Source: a virus
IMG/VR virus record: IMGVR_UViG_3300011116_000565
Span: 1-25,124 of that record
Direction: 5' to 3' (one strand)
Length of the DNA: 25,124 nucleotides
Numbering within the stretch: the first letter of the stretch is position 1; every line of letters starts with the position of its first letter. A model generated the notes under the pieces. It saw only the letters and a program-made list of their open reading frames with translations. It did no database searches and was not told where the DNA came from. A program made the position numbers and the translations under genes. Below are positions 17,906-25,124 of this stretch, in pieces.

Positions 17906-18091
17906 TTATCCTGTAATGTCAAATGGTTTGATTGTCTGGTCGCTTGGGTCATACCAGCATTGATCTGCTTTGTCGGTATCTGCACAGTCTACCCAAAACA
18001 AAGGAAGTGCTACTTCAAATTCTGATTCGGATATTTGTGCAACACGATAACCAGTTTGTCTTGGTTCAATGGGTGAAATAAGTGCTTTCAT
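17906..18091 (-). CDS. Small tail-associated protein
   Basis: A 61-residue protein from ATG 18091, overlapping the stop of the adhesin gene (TGATG) with GGAG nine bases upstream. The order M-K-A-L-I-S-P-x-E-P, R-V-A-Q-I-S-E-S-E-F-x-V-A-x-P-L-F-W-V-D-C-A and Y-D-P matches small phage proteins or domains I have seen directly after tail-fibre genes. Probably a tail accessory or fibre chaperone, but this is by position only. Confidence 0.72.
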   Translation of the reverse strand: MKALISPIEPRQTGYRVAQISESEFEVALPLFWVDCADTDKADQCWYDPSDQTIKPFDITG

Positions 18092-18975
18092 CAATAAAAC
18101 TCCTCAACAATAACAATACCATTACTACCATTTAATCCAGCGGTCTGAGGGACATTGCCTGATGCACCGCCTGCACCATAACCAATAGTTGAACTTGTAT
18201 TAATTGGCGATTTTTGTGACCCAAAACCAAAACCAAAACCAGAACTACCGCCTACATTATAGATACTTACTAATGGAGTGCCCGGACTTATTAATATTTG
18301 ACGACCGGGTACGCCATCCATACCTAAAATAGTTGGACTTGGAGTTATTGCCCCGCCTGCCCCTGGTGATAAAGTTTGAATAGGGCCGGGTACACCCGTG
18401 CCGCCAGTTGCAGTAATTAAAGTACCAAAACTAGAAGTATTCCCAGTACCACCCGGATTACCAACAGTGCTTGGAGTTGTTACAGTGCCAGCCCCACCCG
18501 CGCCACCAGTTCCAACAGTAACAGTAACAGGGCCGGGAATAGATGGCGCGGCAATTACTGTTATTCCTGTTGCGCCACCGCCGCCAGAAGAAATAAGACC
18601 CACTGTACCATTACTTATTCCTAAACCACCTCCACCCCCGCCTACTACGGTTACCTTTACACCTTTAAGCGATGCTGGTTTTATCCAAGGCGATGGTGAT
18701 GTATAAACACGCAATATGGGTGCAGGGCCACCACCAGAAACAGTAGAAACCCAAGCTGTACCATTCCAAGTAACAACATCATTAACATTTGTACCAGCTA
18801 ATGCAGTCATTGCCGCAGTGCCAGCACCAACAAGAATATTTCCTGATGCAACTGTTGCAACACCAGTACCGCCATTTGCTACTGGTAGTTGGTTATACAA
18901 ACCAGCCGCCGCATTAAGCTGACCAGTAGTGTTTACGTTGTTGGCAAGTTGTGAAAGATTAAATGCTTGTGTCAT
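18091..18975 (-). CDS. Tail fibre/adhesin with glycine-rich C-terminal domain
   Basis: A 294-residue protein from ATG 18975, which has AGGAG upstream; the longer frame from 19095 is inside the J-like gene. The N-terminal 80 residues (F-N-L-S-Q-L-A-N-N-V-N, L-P-V-A-N-G-G-T-G, T-W-N-G-T-A-W-V-S-T) resemble fibre-attachment repeats of tail proteins. From about residue 105 it turns glycine-rich, with V-V-G-G-G-G-G-G-L and repeated G-G-A-G-G, F-G-F-G-F-G segments, as in polyglycine-helix adhesins at the tips of phage fibres. It probably decides host receptor specificity. Confidence 0.82.
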   Translation of the reverse strand: MTQAFNLSQLANNVNTTGQLNAAAGLYNQLPVANGGTGVATVASGNILVGAGTAAMTALAGTNVNDVVTWNGTAWVSTVSGGGPAPILRVYTSPSPWIKPASLKGVKVTVVGGGGGGLGISNGTVGLISSGGGGATGITVIAAPSIPGPVTVTVGTGGAGGAGTVTTPSTVGNPGGTGNTSSFGTLITATGGTGVPGPIQTLSPGAGGAITPSPTILGMDGVPGRQILISPGTPLVSIYNVGGSSGFGFGFGSQKSPINTSSTIGYGAGGASGNVPQTAGLNGSNGIVIVEEFY

Positions 18976-21900
18976 GCTACTCCTGCGGCGTTGTATGTTT
19001 GTTGAACAAGAACTGTTGTGTTGTTTGTCGGCGTTGGCACAAGCGTGTAAGAACCTGATGCCGTTGTGTAATCTGTACCTTGATCGTAATAACACCCATT
19101 GCCAAAAATCTCAAAATAATTTGGCGTATATGAAAATATGTAGGTTGGTGTTCCACTAATTGTGAATGTTGACGTAGATGATGGCAATCCATTTGGCACA
19201 CCTTGATTGTTTGCGGCAAATTGAATGATTGTGAAATTTCCTGTTGCTGTGCTTGGAAAATTGTTAACTGTGTTGCCGACCAAATCATAGTCTTGGTCAT
19301 TTACCACAGTGCCGTTTAAGAACAGAAACTCAGAACCTGACACCAACTGGAATGTTGTGGGCGTGTAAGTGCTTGCCGCAGTCAATGTTGCAGTCCAGCG
19401 GCTAAATGATGGGTATGTTGAGCCAGATGCACGATAGCGATAAACAGAATTACCAGCAGATGCCGTGAACGCCGCAGTAAAAACAATTTGTTTGGTTGTG
19501 TAGTTAATTGTTGAAACTGTGTATTGTGTTGGTGTGCCAGAATTGCTGAATGTTAATTTATCGCCAGCATTGATAATTTGTTTTGGCAAATTGGTGTAGG
19601 TTAGCGTTGTTGTTCCTGTGCCGCTGGAATACAACAAACCCAAATCTTCATAAGTAATAGATGCCGCCACAGAACGCATAGAAACAATGGCAACATATTC
19701 ACCCACCACGCAAGCCGTGTTCATGGTGACTGTTGTGCTTGTTTCTGTATATTCAGTTGTATCAAGCAACACGCCATTGCGGAACACCAAATCTTGACCA
19801 GTGATGTATCCTGCTTGTCGTGCCGCTGGAGTAAATATTGTTTGCCCTGCGGTTGCGGTGAAATCTTCTGATGTGTAATAAAAATTATCAGGCTGAATAA
19901 CACCGACCACTCGACCATAAATATCAATGGTCAACTGAGCAACTGAAGATGTGTAAGTTGTTGGCCCACCAAAATTTAAAAATTGAGCCAAAGACCCAAT
20001 CATTGTTCCATCAGGGTTGTTTGTAATTGCAATCTGTCCAGAACCAACCGTGGTCGTTCCTGTGCGCGTAAGTTGACCCGTGCGTACATCAAGGTCAATG
20101 TAGTTTGTGCCATCAGGCAATGCAGACCAAATAGAATTATCAAAAGTTGACGTAGGCACATAAGCCGCAGTCGATGACGCATATCCCGCTGGCGCAGTAC
20201 CAAAGCTAAATTTTCTGCCTGTACGATTTATGTATGCAAGTTTATTGACTGTGCCAAATGTCGGTTGCGCCAAATACCATGTGTAGTTTGATGCAGTTGA
20301 ACTATATGTGTTTGATGCGCTGTTGTACAACCCGTAATAATTTTTACCAGTAGGCGATGATGAAATGTTTGTGCCAACAAGGTCATCACCATAGGCAACA
20401 ATCAAATATTGATTCTGATAGGTAAATGTAGTTGGTCGCCATTGAAACACCGTTGATGCTGAACTGTAAATGCTTGAACCAAGTCCATTGACCATGCGGG
20501 TGAAGAAATACCAATTACCAGCAGAAATGTCTGACAGCGTGACGGTTAAAGCAGTGTTTGGTGAATATGGGTTGCCATCAGATGCAACTGCCGTTGTTCC
20601 AGCAAATATGCGTTGTGCGGTAGTCGGGCTTGCATAAGCCGAATACCATAACTCAACATAATCAACGATACCCGCTGATGAGGTATTGGTGTTGACAATG
20701 AAATACGGGTTTGCGGCATTGGGATAATTTGCGGCAACCGATGGCGTTGGAATTGTTCCAAATGTCAAAGGTGAAGCCAAACCAGTGTTGGGTGATGGCG
20801 TAAATTGCGTGATGTTTGTGTCATCAAAGACCGCGCTGTTGTACTCAGTCAACATCAGCGTTGCAGTGATTGTTCCATCAGAGCCAAAATTCTCTGTCAC
20901 TTTGGCAATGCGGAATAACTTAGCAGACCAGCCATAATTTGTGTTGGTCAATGAAACAATATCGCCAGCTTCTAATTGCAAGCCAACATAACCAATAGTC
21001 AGTTGAATTTGCAAATCTTCACGACAGGCTTCCAAGAAACGATTGGCAAGATATTGTGCGCGAACGTCATTGTTTACTAGAGGCAAACTGATTGACTGTT
21101 TGTTAACTGGTTCATTTGGATAAAGCAACGATGGGCTTATTACTGCAAGATTGAATGTCGCCGAATTAAAACTGTCTTGCGATGAACTGTCAGGAAATTT
21201 GACTTCGGCAATGTTGAATGATGAAGCAATGTCCAAAGGCGTAACATTGATAGAACCAATGATGTTGCTGTCATTCAATGCCATTGCAACTGTATAAGTT
21301 GGGCTTTGAACCACTACGCCCCATGTATTTGATATTTCGTTGTAACGTAACAAGCAATCACAGCAAGTAGCCATGTATTGCAGATTGGTCATGATTGGCT
21401 GTTGCGTATCCAAAACGCCATCAAAGCGGAATCGTTGCGGCAATGTGTTACTGCCGCTGGTATAGGTTGTGTAAGTAAACGGCTGATTGCAATAAGCATT
21501 CAGCGCGGTCAAACTGGTGCTGTTGATGTTGGCAGTAGAAATAGCCGCGCCATATCTAGTGGAAAATAAATAATCGCTAAAGCAATCGCCGGGCGCGTAT
21601 CTTGAATTGGTGACTTGAAATTTGGTCTGTTGAATGCCCGTCAGGTTTGCGCTTGCTGAATATCTGATTTTGATAATCACAAACGCACAGTTGCTCATCA
21701 ACTTGGTGTTATTCCACTGATAAATCAAATTGGTATTACCCATGACTTGAGGGCCATAAGCAAAAAAACTGCTATTGGTTGGATTTGTTGAACCGTTGCG
21801 ATAAAAATAGAATTCCAACTTGCCAGCAACAGAGTAATCGTAAAGCCCCGTAGACTCATCCAACAGCGAAGCCACCACATAGCCTGTCCCGTCAAAAACA

Positions 21901-22277
21901 ACCCGCTTGCCGCCCCAATAGACGTTGCCAAAGGTGATTGTGTCAGGTGTGCCGCCGCTTTCGGTGTTGGTCACCTCGCACAAGGCAAGGCAATAGTACA
22001 GATTTTGATAATCGTTGGTAATGGATACGTCAGTGATTGTGCCGCCCGTGTAAGCCGAGCCATAGATAACTGGAATCTTATTGTCGCCAGCAGGGGGAAT
22101 TTGCAAACGACTGCCGGGATTTAACTGATCGCCTCCCGTGCTGTTAAGGTTTGAATCATTGGAAAATTGCTTGGCAAGAATTGAAGATGCCACCATATTG
22201 ATGGCAAAAGACAAGGCGGCATAAGCATAGCCTGTATTTACCCCCAAGATAGCATAAGCAATTATTGAACCGGGCAT
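18972..22277 (-). CDS. Tail tip/host-specificity protein (J-like)
   Basis: A 1,101-residue protein, the longest in the window. A hydrophobic N-terminus (I-I-A-Y-A-I-L-G-V-N-T-G) is followed by a region with I-P-V-I-Y-G-S-A-Y-T-G-G-T, then a hub-like domain (about 350-480) with Y-L-A-N-R-F-L-E-A-C-R-E-D and L-E-A-G-D-I-V-S-L-T-N. After about 500 come repeated beta-rich segments full of Thr, Ser, Asn, of the fibronectin-III or fibre type. This is the layout of phage lambda gpJ-type central tail proteins, which contact the receptor. It overlaps the adhesin start by four bases and follows a GNAT gene. Confidence 0.85.
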   Translation of the reverse strand: MPGSIIAYAILGVNTGYAYAALSFAINMVASSILAKQFSNDSNLNSTGGDQLNPGSRLQIPPAGDNKIPVIYGSAYTGGTITDVSITNDYQNLYYCLALCEVTNTESGGTPDTITFGNVYWGGKRVVFDGTGYVVASLLDESTGLYDYSVAGKLEFYFYRNGSTNPTNSSFFAYGPQVMGNTNLIYQWNNTKLMSNCAFVIIKIRYSASANLTGIQQTKFQVTNSRYAPGDCFSDYLFSTRYGAAISTANINSTSLTALNAYCNQPFTYTTYTSGSNTLPQRFRFDGVLDTQQPIMTNLQYMATCCDCLLRYNEISNTWGVVVQSPTYTVAMALNDSNIIGSINVTPLDIASSFNIAEVKFPDSSSQDSFNSATFNLAVISPSLLYPNEPVNKQSISLPLVNNDVRAQYLANRFLEACREDLQIQLTIGYVGLQLEAGDIVSLTNTNYGWSAKLFRIAKVTENFGSDGTITATLMLTEYNSAVFDDTNITQFTPSPNTGLASPLTFGTIPTPSVAANYPNAANPYFIVNTNTSSAGIVDYVELWYSAYASPTTAQRIFAGTTAVASDGNPYSPNTALTVTLSDISAGNWYFFTRMVNGLGSSIYSSASTVFQWRPTTFTYQNQYLIVAYGDDLVGTNISSSPTGKNYYGLYNSASNTYSSTASNYTWYLAQPTFGTVNKLAYINRTGRKFSFGTAPAGYASSTAAYVPTSTFDNSIWSALPDGTNYIDLDVRTGQLTRTGTTTVGSGQIAITNNPDGTMIGSLAQFLNFGGPTTYTSSVAQLTIDIYGRVVGVIQPDNFYYTSEDFTATAGQTIFTPAARQAGYITGQDLVFRNGVLLDTTEYTETSTTVTMNTACVVGEYVAIVSMRSVAASITYEDLGLLYSSGTGTTTLTYTNLPKQIINAGDKLTFSNSGTPTQYTVSTINYTTKQIVFTAAFTASAGNSVYRYRASGSTYPSFSRWTATLTAASTYTPTTFQLVSGSEFLFLNGTVVNDQDYDLVGNTVNNFPSTATGNFTIIQFAANNQGVPNGLPSSTSTFTISGTPTYIFSYTPNYFEIFGNGCYYDQGTDYTTASGSYTLVPTPTNNTTVLVQQTYNAAGVA

Positions 22278-22279
22278 GA

Positions 22280-22726
22280 TTATTTAATCCACGTTTCTTC
22301 CAACTTTTCAAAACCGAACTTTTCATAAGACAAGTCGGGACTATTGACCATTTTACTGAGACTGAAAAATTGGATGCGGTTTTCTTGCTTCCATTCTTCA
22401 CATTGCTGAATGTAGGCGTGAAGCAGTCGATGGGCAAATTTGCCACCTCGATGTTCCTCGTCAATCCAGAATGCAATCTCGCTAATTTGCGTCACATCTG
22501 GATTCCAAATGTTGGGATGTTGTGCGGCAATTACCATGCCCACAGGGTCATCTTCTTTGATAGCGAGCAAAATGAAACCCGCGCCAGCAATGATGTTGGT
22601 TATCAGTTTTTCAATATGTTCCTGATTGCTGGAATCTCGCAGAAATTGCGCTGGTGCTTTGTCGCGGTATGCTTTGAGCATCCGAACAATGGCTTCCATG
22701 TCAAATTTATTGGCTTGTCTTATCAT
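22280..22726 (-). CDS. GNAT acetyltransferase in the tail operon
   Basis: A 148-residue N-acetyltransferase fold: M-I-R-Q-A-N-K-F-D as strand 1, then V-G-M-V-I-A-A as strand 4, I-S-E-I-A-F-W-I-D-E-E-H-R-G-G-K-F-A as the acetyl-CoA binding motif A (R/Q-x-x-G-x-A variant, R-G-G-K-F-A), and Y-E-K-F-G-F at the end. The enzyme would transfer an acetyl group to a small molecule or protein amine. GNAT genes are seen in this position, just before the J-like gene, in a number of siphophages; the substrate is unknown. AGGATAAAAC precedes its ATG. Confidence 0.88.
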   Translation of the reverse strand: MIRQANKFDMEAIVRMLKAYRDKAPAQFLRDSSNQEHIEKLITNIIAGAGFILLAIKEDDPVGMVIAAQHPNIWNPDVTQISEIAFWIDEEHRGGKFAHRLLHAYIQQCEEWKQENRIQFFSLSKMVNSPDLSYEKFGFEKLEETWIK

Positions 22727-22734
22727 GTTTTATC

Positions 22735-23424
22735 CTATGAGTTGGGGCTTGCGTTTTTACCGAACTGGTAGTTTATCGTTTGAATGAAGTTGACGCGATT
22801 CATGCTGGTATCGGTTGCATTGAATTGTGTCCATGCGTTGTTGTTTGTGTAGCGTCCAGCCGTGCGGTTTTGCAAAATAAGCTGAATGCTGGATGCGCTG
22901 ACAGTCACTGTGCCAACATAGCCGCGAATCTCCTCCATCCACTGTTCACTGATGCTGAAGCTGTTGATGAAGCCTGTGAAATATTGATACAAACCGCTAT
23001 TTGATATTGAAGATTGCCAAGGCACTTGGACATTCTTGTTGTTTGTCCATTCAAGATAATAGTTTGATGAGTTTATCCATGCCGAATTGGTTGTGGTTAT
23101 CAAGTTGCCAGCGGCATTAAAAAACCCATGCCACATTTCAATCTTTGAACCTTTGATATTTGCGCCAAGCACCAAAGCAAGCATGGTGGTATCTATGCCC
23201 ACCAAAGTCACTGTCGTTTCGTTGGCGGTGCTTTTAATGTCTCTGGTTGCCGAGCCAATGCTGACCAGTTGCGACAAGCCTGTAAAGGGTAACGCATCAA
23301 CCGATGCAACTGTAATTGCCGTAGGCGCAGTGGAAAACCGATAGACAGCCGTTGACGTTGTAATTCGCACAAAGTCAGCATAGCGAATGACGTTGGTGTC
23401 TTGAACTGGCGCAATGATGTTCAT
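22735..23424 (-). CDS. Putative tail protein
   Basis: A 229-residue, beta-rich protein. Strings such as Y-A-D-F-V-R-I-T-T-S-T-A-V-Y-R-F-S-T, G-S-K-I-E-M-W-H-G-F-F, and F-T-G-F-I-N-S-F-S-I-S-E-Q-W, ending G-R-Y-T-N-N-N-A-W-T-Q-F-N-A-T-D, resemble virion proteins that lie between tape measure and J-like genes (distal-tail-like). It starts directly after the previous stop (TAAATG). No catalytic motif. Assigned by content and position. Confidence 0.65.
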   Translation of the reverse strand: MNIIAPVQDTNVIRYADFVRITTSTAVYRFSTAPTAITVASVDALPFTGLSQLVSIGSATRDIKSTANETTVTLVGIDTTMLALVLGANIKGSKIEMWHGFFNAAGNLITTTNSAWINSSNYYLEWTNNKNVQVPWQSSISNSGLYQYFTGFINSFSISEQWMEEIRGYVGTVTVSASSIQLILQNRTAGRYTNNNAWTQFNATDTSMNRVNFIQTINYQFGKNASPNS

Positions 23425-24105
23425 TTACAAGACCACTTCATAAGCGTTGAATGTGCCATCCCATTGAATAAATGAATCATTGGTCATTGGAATAAGCGAA
23501 TAGGTCGGATAATCGCGCAGGACAACGGGGAAAGTGATGCCCGTATAGGTTGACCCGCCCAAGCTCGTTGTTGTGCCGTATTGACCGATTACAGCAGGAC
23601 TTTGAGCCGATACAGTGGTCATGATGGTGCGGTGAACAGGAATGGTCACAGTGGATGCGCCGCCGCGCTGAACATCAGCCGTGGCAATGTAAGCATAGCG
23701 ATCAATTTGAATAAAGTCGCCTGTCTTGACAATGTACAAAGTCGATGTGATTGCTGGTAATGTGCCAAGAATAATGTTTTTGCCTGTCGTTCCAACTTCA
23801 ATTGTTGTTGCGTTTGCTTGAACGCTGGACATATCGCCTTGATATTTAATGTAGTTAAGCCAGCCAGTTGTGCCAAAGTTGATGTATTGCTCTGTAATTC
23901 TGTCAGCCGTGCGAAGTGCAGACAACACCGACCGATTGGTGCTGTACTGCAAATAATTCATTGGCTTAATAGTGAATTGAAATGGCTGAACAGTAAGAAT
24001 CTCCGATGTGCTAATTCGCATATTGCGTGACAACATCTGACCAGCAAATTTTTTATCATTTATGGACACAGATTCAGCAATAGCCAAAATACTTTGGAGG
24101 CTCAT
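23425..24105 (-). CDS. Putative tail protein with rebuilt 5' end
   Basis: A 226-residue beta-rich virion-type protein beginning M-S-L-Q-S-I-L-A-I-A-E-S-V-S-I-N-D-K-K-F-A-G-Q. The middle has T-V-Q-P-F-Q-F-T-I-K-P and later repeats of short threonine/valine strands. Its ATG is in ATGA overlap with the GIY-YIG gene, whose own first 11 residues, M-S-L-Q-T-I-L-S-I-A-E, are nearly the same. The first codons therefore exist twice, with different synonymous choices. The gene lies between tail genes on the same strand, so a tail-tip or baseplate role is likely. Confidence 0.68.
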   Translation of the reverse strand: MSLQSILAIAESVSINDKKFAGQMLSRNMRISTSEILTVQPFQFTIKPMNYLQYSTNRSVLSALRTADRITEQYINFGTTGWLNYIKYQGDMSSVQANATTIEVGTTGKNIILGTLPAITSTLYIVKTGDFIQIDRYAYIATADVQRGGASTVTIPVHRTIMTTVSAQSPAVIGQYGTTTSLGGSTYTGITFPVVLRDYPTYSLIPMTNDSFIQWDGTFNAYEVVL

Positions 24106-24725
24106 AATATTTCAATCCCATGTTTTACAAGTTGATTGTTTTTTCTCCAATATTTGAAAGTGCTTAATTTAATTTGTTCTTGTTGGCACATTGCTCTTAT
24201 TGTTGGGTAAATTATGCCATTGCACTTAATTGCAACAGCTTCATGATTGTTTGCGCCTTTAAGATAATCTCTATTTGCCGCTGACATTTTTGCTCTTACT
24301 TCTGGTCTTTGAGCAACCTTTAACTGCAACATTTTTTGCTTGCGTATTTCCAAAAGTTCAGGTGTATATGAATTTAGCAATCCAATTCTTTGATTTGTTT
24401 TAGTTTCTTCAGTATGTTTCCAACCAGTTATACCACCACCACCAAAACAAGCATTTGTTAAATTTCCATAATTTGACAATATTGAAATAGCAAATTTTTC
24501 AGAATTTAATGCTTGCATTTCTGTTAAATTATCTTGCATGATTTTTACATCATAACCATGTTTATCTGCAATTGCTTTCCAATATTTATTTCTACCTTGT
24601 TTTGTATAAGCTCGTTTACCGCATCCTTTGCCAACATAAAAAGGTTTATTGGTGTCTTTGCGTAAATGCAAATACACATAAAATTTTTTATCTTCAGCGA
24701 TTGACAAAATGGTTTGCAAACTCAT
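24102..24725 (-). CDS. GIY-YIG homing-type endonuclease fused to a tail-gene start
   Basis: A 207-residue endonuclease. The GIY-YIG core has F-Y-V-Y-L-H (15-20) and F-Y-V-G-K-G (29-34), R38 and a catalytic-type E76; the C-terminus (A-I-K-C-N-G-I-I-Y-P-T-I-R-A-M-C, then T-F-K-Y-W-R) matches the NUMOD-type DNA-binding segment of SegA-like enzymes. Its first 11 residues are not part of the nuclease but copy the start of the tail gene that follows. D-K-K-F also occurs in both proteins. The endonuclease thus seems to use the tail gene's original start, while the tail gene restarts after it. Confidence 0.88.
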   Translation of the reverse strand: MSLQTILSIAEDKKFYVYLHLRKDTNKPFYVGKGCGKRAYTKQGRNKYWKAIADKHGYDVKIMQDNLTEMQALNSEKFAISILSNYGNLTNACFGGGGITGWKHTEETKTNQRIGLLNSYTPELLEIRKQKMLQLKVAQRPEVRAKMSAANRDYLKGANNHEAVAIKCNGIIYPTIRAMCQQEQIKLSTFKYWRKNNQLVKHGIEIL

Positions 24726-24734
24726 GATGTTGCC

Positions 24735-25124
24735 TTAATAAGATGGATACCATTTGGCAGTGCCTTGGTTGTACGTCAATATCAAAGCCTTGTTAACAAC
24801 TGCGACTGAGGCCAAAGCAATATTACCCGTTGTTGTGGTGGTGAACAAACCAGTAGGAATCAAAGTGATTTGACCGCCTGTCAGTGAAATGGGCGTAGGT
24901 GGTGTGATGGTAGCAATTGCAGTTGTGCCTGAGACAAAAGCAATTGTAGTTGTCGGCGCAATCGTTGTCGCACTTGCAATCGTTGGCGCGGTTTGTCCAG
25001 TTGATTGCAAACCTTGAAACACCAAGTTTGCACCTGATACGTTTATTGCCGCATCATAGTAAGCAAAGTTTGCATCCAGATTTGCCAGTGGAATCGGTGA
25101 CGTTGCTGAAGCAAATGTATTTGG
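24735..25124 (-). CDS. Virion structural protein, 5' end beyond the window
   Basis: The reading frame is open to the right edge, giving the last 129 residues of a larger protein (P-N-T-F-A-S-A-T-S-P-I-P-L-A-N-L-D-A-N-F-A-Y-Y onward). I-P-L-A-N-L-D-x-N-F is a common motif in phage tail/fibre proteins. The end A-T-I-T-P-P-T-P-I-S-L-T-G-G, I-P-T-G-L-F-T-T-T-T-T-G-N-I-A and G-T-A-K-W-Y-P-S-Y matches a C-terminal beta domain found in many virion proteins. Its stop lies nine bases before the GIY-YIG gene start. Confidence 0.75.
   Translation of the reverse strand, partial: PNTFASATSPIPLANLDANFAYYDAAINVSGANLVFQGLQSTGQTAPTIASATTIAPTTTIAFVSGTTAIATITPPTPISLTGGQITLIPTGLFTTTTTGNIALASVAVVNKALILTYNQGTAKWYPSY

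Noticed and set aside
18398-18922. Proline-rich + strand frames opposite the adhesin
   Set aside because: They are the complement of glycine-rich codons of the adhesin gene.
1-25124. CRISPR array, insertion sequence or integrase
   Set aside because: No regularly spaced repeats, transposase or recombinase motifs were seen on either strand.

Overview
The window looks like bacteriophage DNA with two very different base-composition regimes. Positions 1 to about 4,050 are G-rich on the + strand, poor in the dinucleotides AG and CT, and full of a strand-biased GGTTTGC word. They carry an HNH nuclease on the - strand and a + strand run of small phage genes, including DUF6927-like and DUF7227-like families. 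From about 4,130 to the right edge the sequence has ordinary composition and reads as one tailed-phage genome. Several gene families here (NinB, VRR-NUC, ERF, YqaJ, a DUF6127-like protein) are ones I associate with phages of Proteobacteria, probably Betaproteobacteria; that host guess is inference. Whether the two halves belong to one replicon or meet at an assembly chimera or recombination joint near 4,050-4,130 cannot be settled here.

Layout of the main phage. On the - strand, 9,263 down to 4,132, runs an early/replication arm: Cro/YdaS-like regulator, replication protein with a candidate internal origin, HNH endonuclease, a C5 cytosine methyltransferase whose DNA also encodes a second long protein in another frame, a winged-helix protein, VRR-NUC nuclease, NinB, a conserved phage protein, an HNH protein, an initiator-like tRNA-Met and two small genes. 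A control region at about 9,260-9,380 holds a palindromic operator and back-to-back promoters. On the + strand, 9,378 to 14,256, lies a tightly overlapped recombination operon: ERF annealing protein, YqaJ exonuclease, a helix-turn-helix protein and many small phage proteins. Convergent to it, 25,124 down to 14,253 on the - strand, is the late region: virion/tail proteins, a GIY-YIG endonuclease, a GNAT acetyltransferase, a J-like tail protein of 1,101 residues, a glycine-rich tail adhesin, a tandem 2OG-Fe(II) oxygenase, membrane/holin candidates, embedded Rz/Rz1 spanins and an M15 endolysin. Head and terminase genes presumably lie beyond the right edge. No integrase or CI-type repressor was seen.

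The most unusual signal is shared by three endonuclease genes in unrelated positions (7,714-8,205, 9,460-9,999 and 24,102-24,725). Each appears to sit 10 to 12 codons into another gene. The original first codons lie upstream of, or are fused to, the endonuclease, and the interrupted gene is given a replacement 5' end at the endonuclease's 3' side. Two of the replacements are recoded: same or similar peptide, different synonymous codons. One interrupted target is the dual-coding methyltransferase locus, whose two frames start at ATGs five bases apart immediately at the endonuclease stop codon. This looks like a common insertion strategy that leaves the target gene expressed, and it is the best candidate here for something undescribed.
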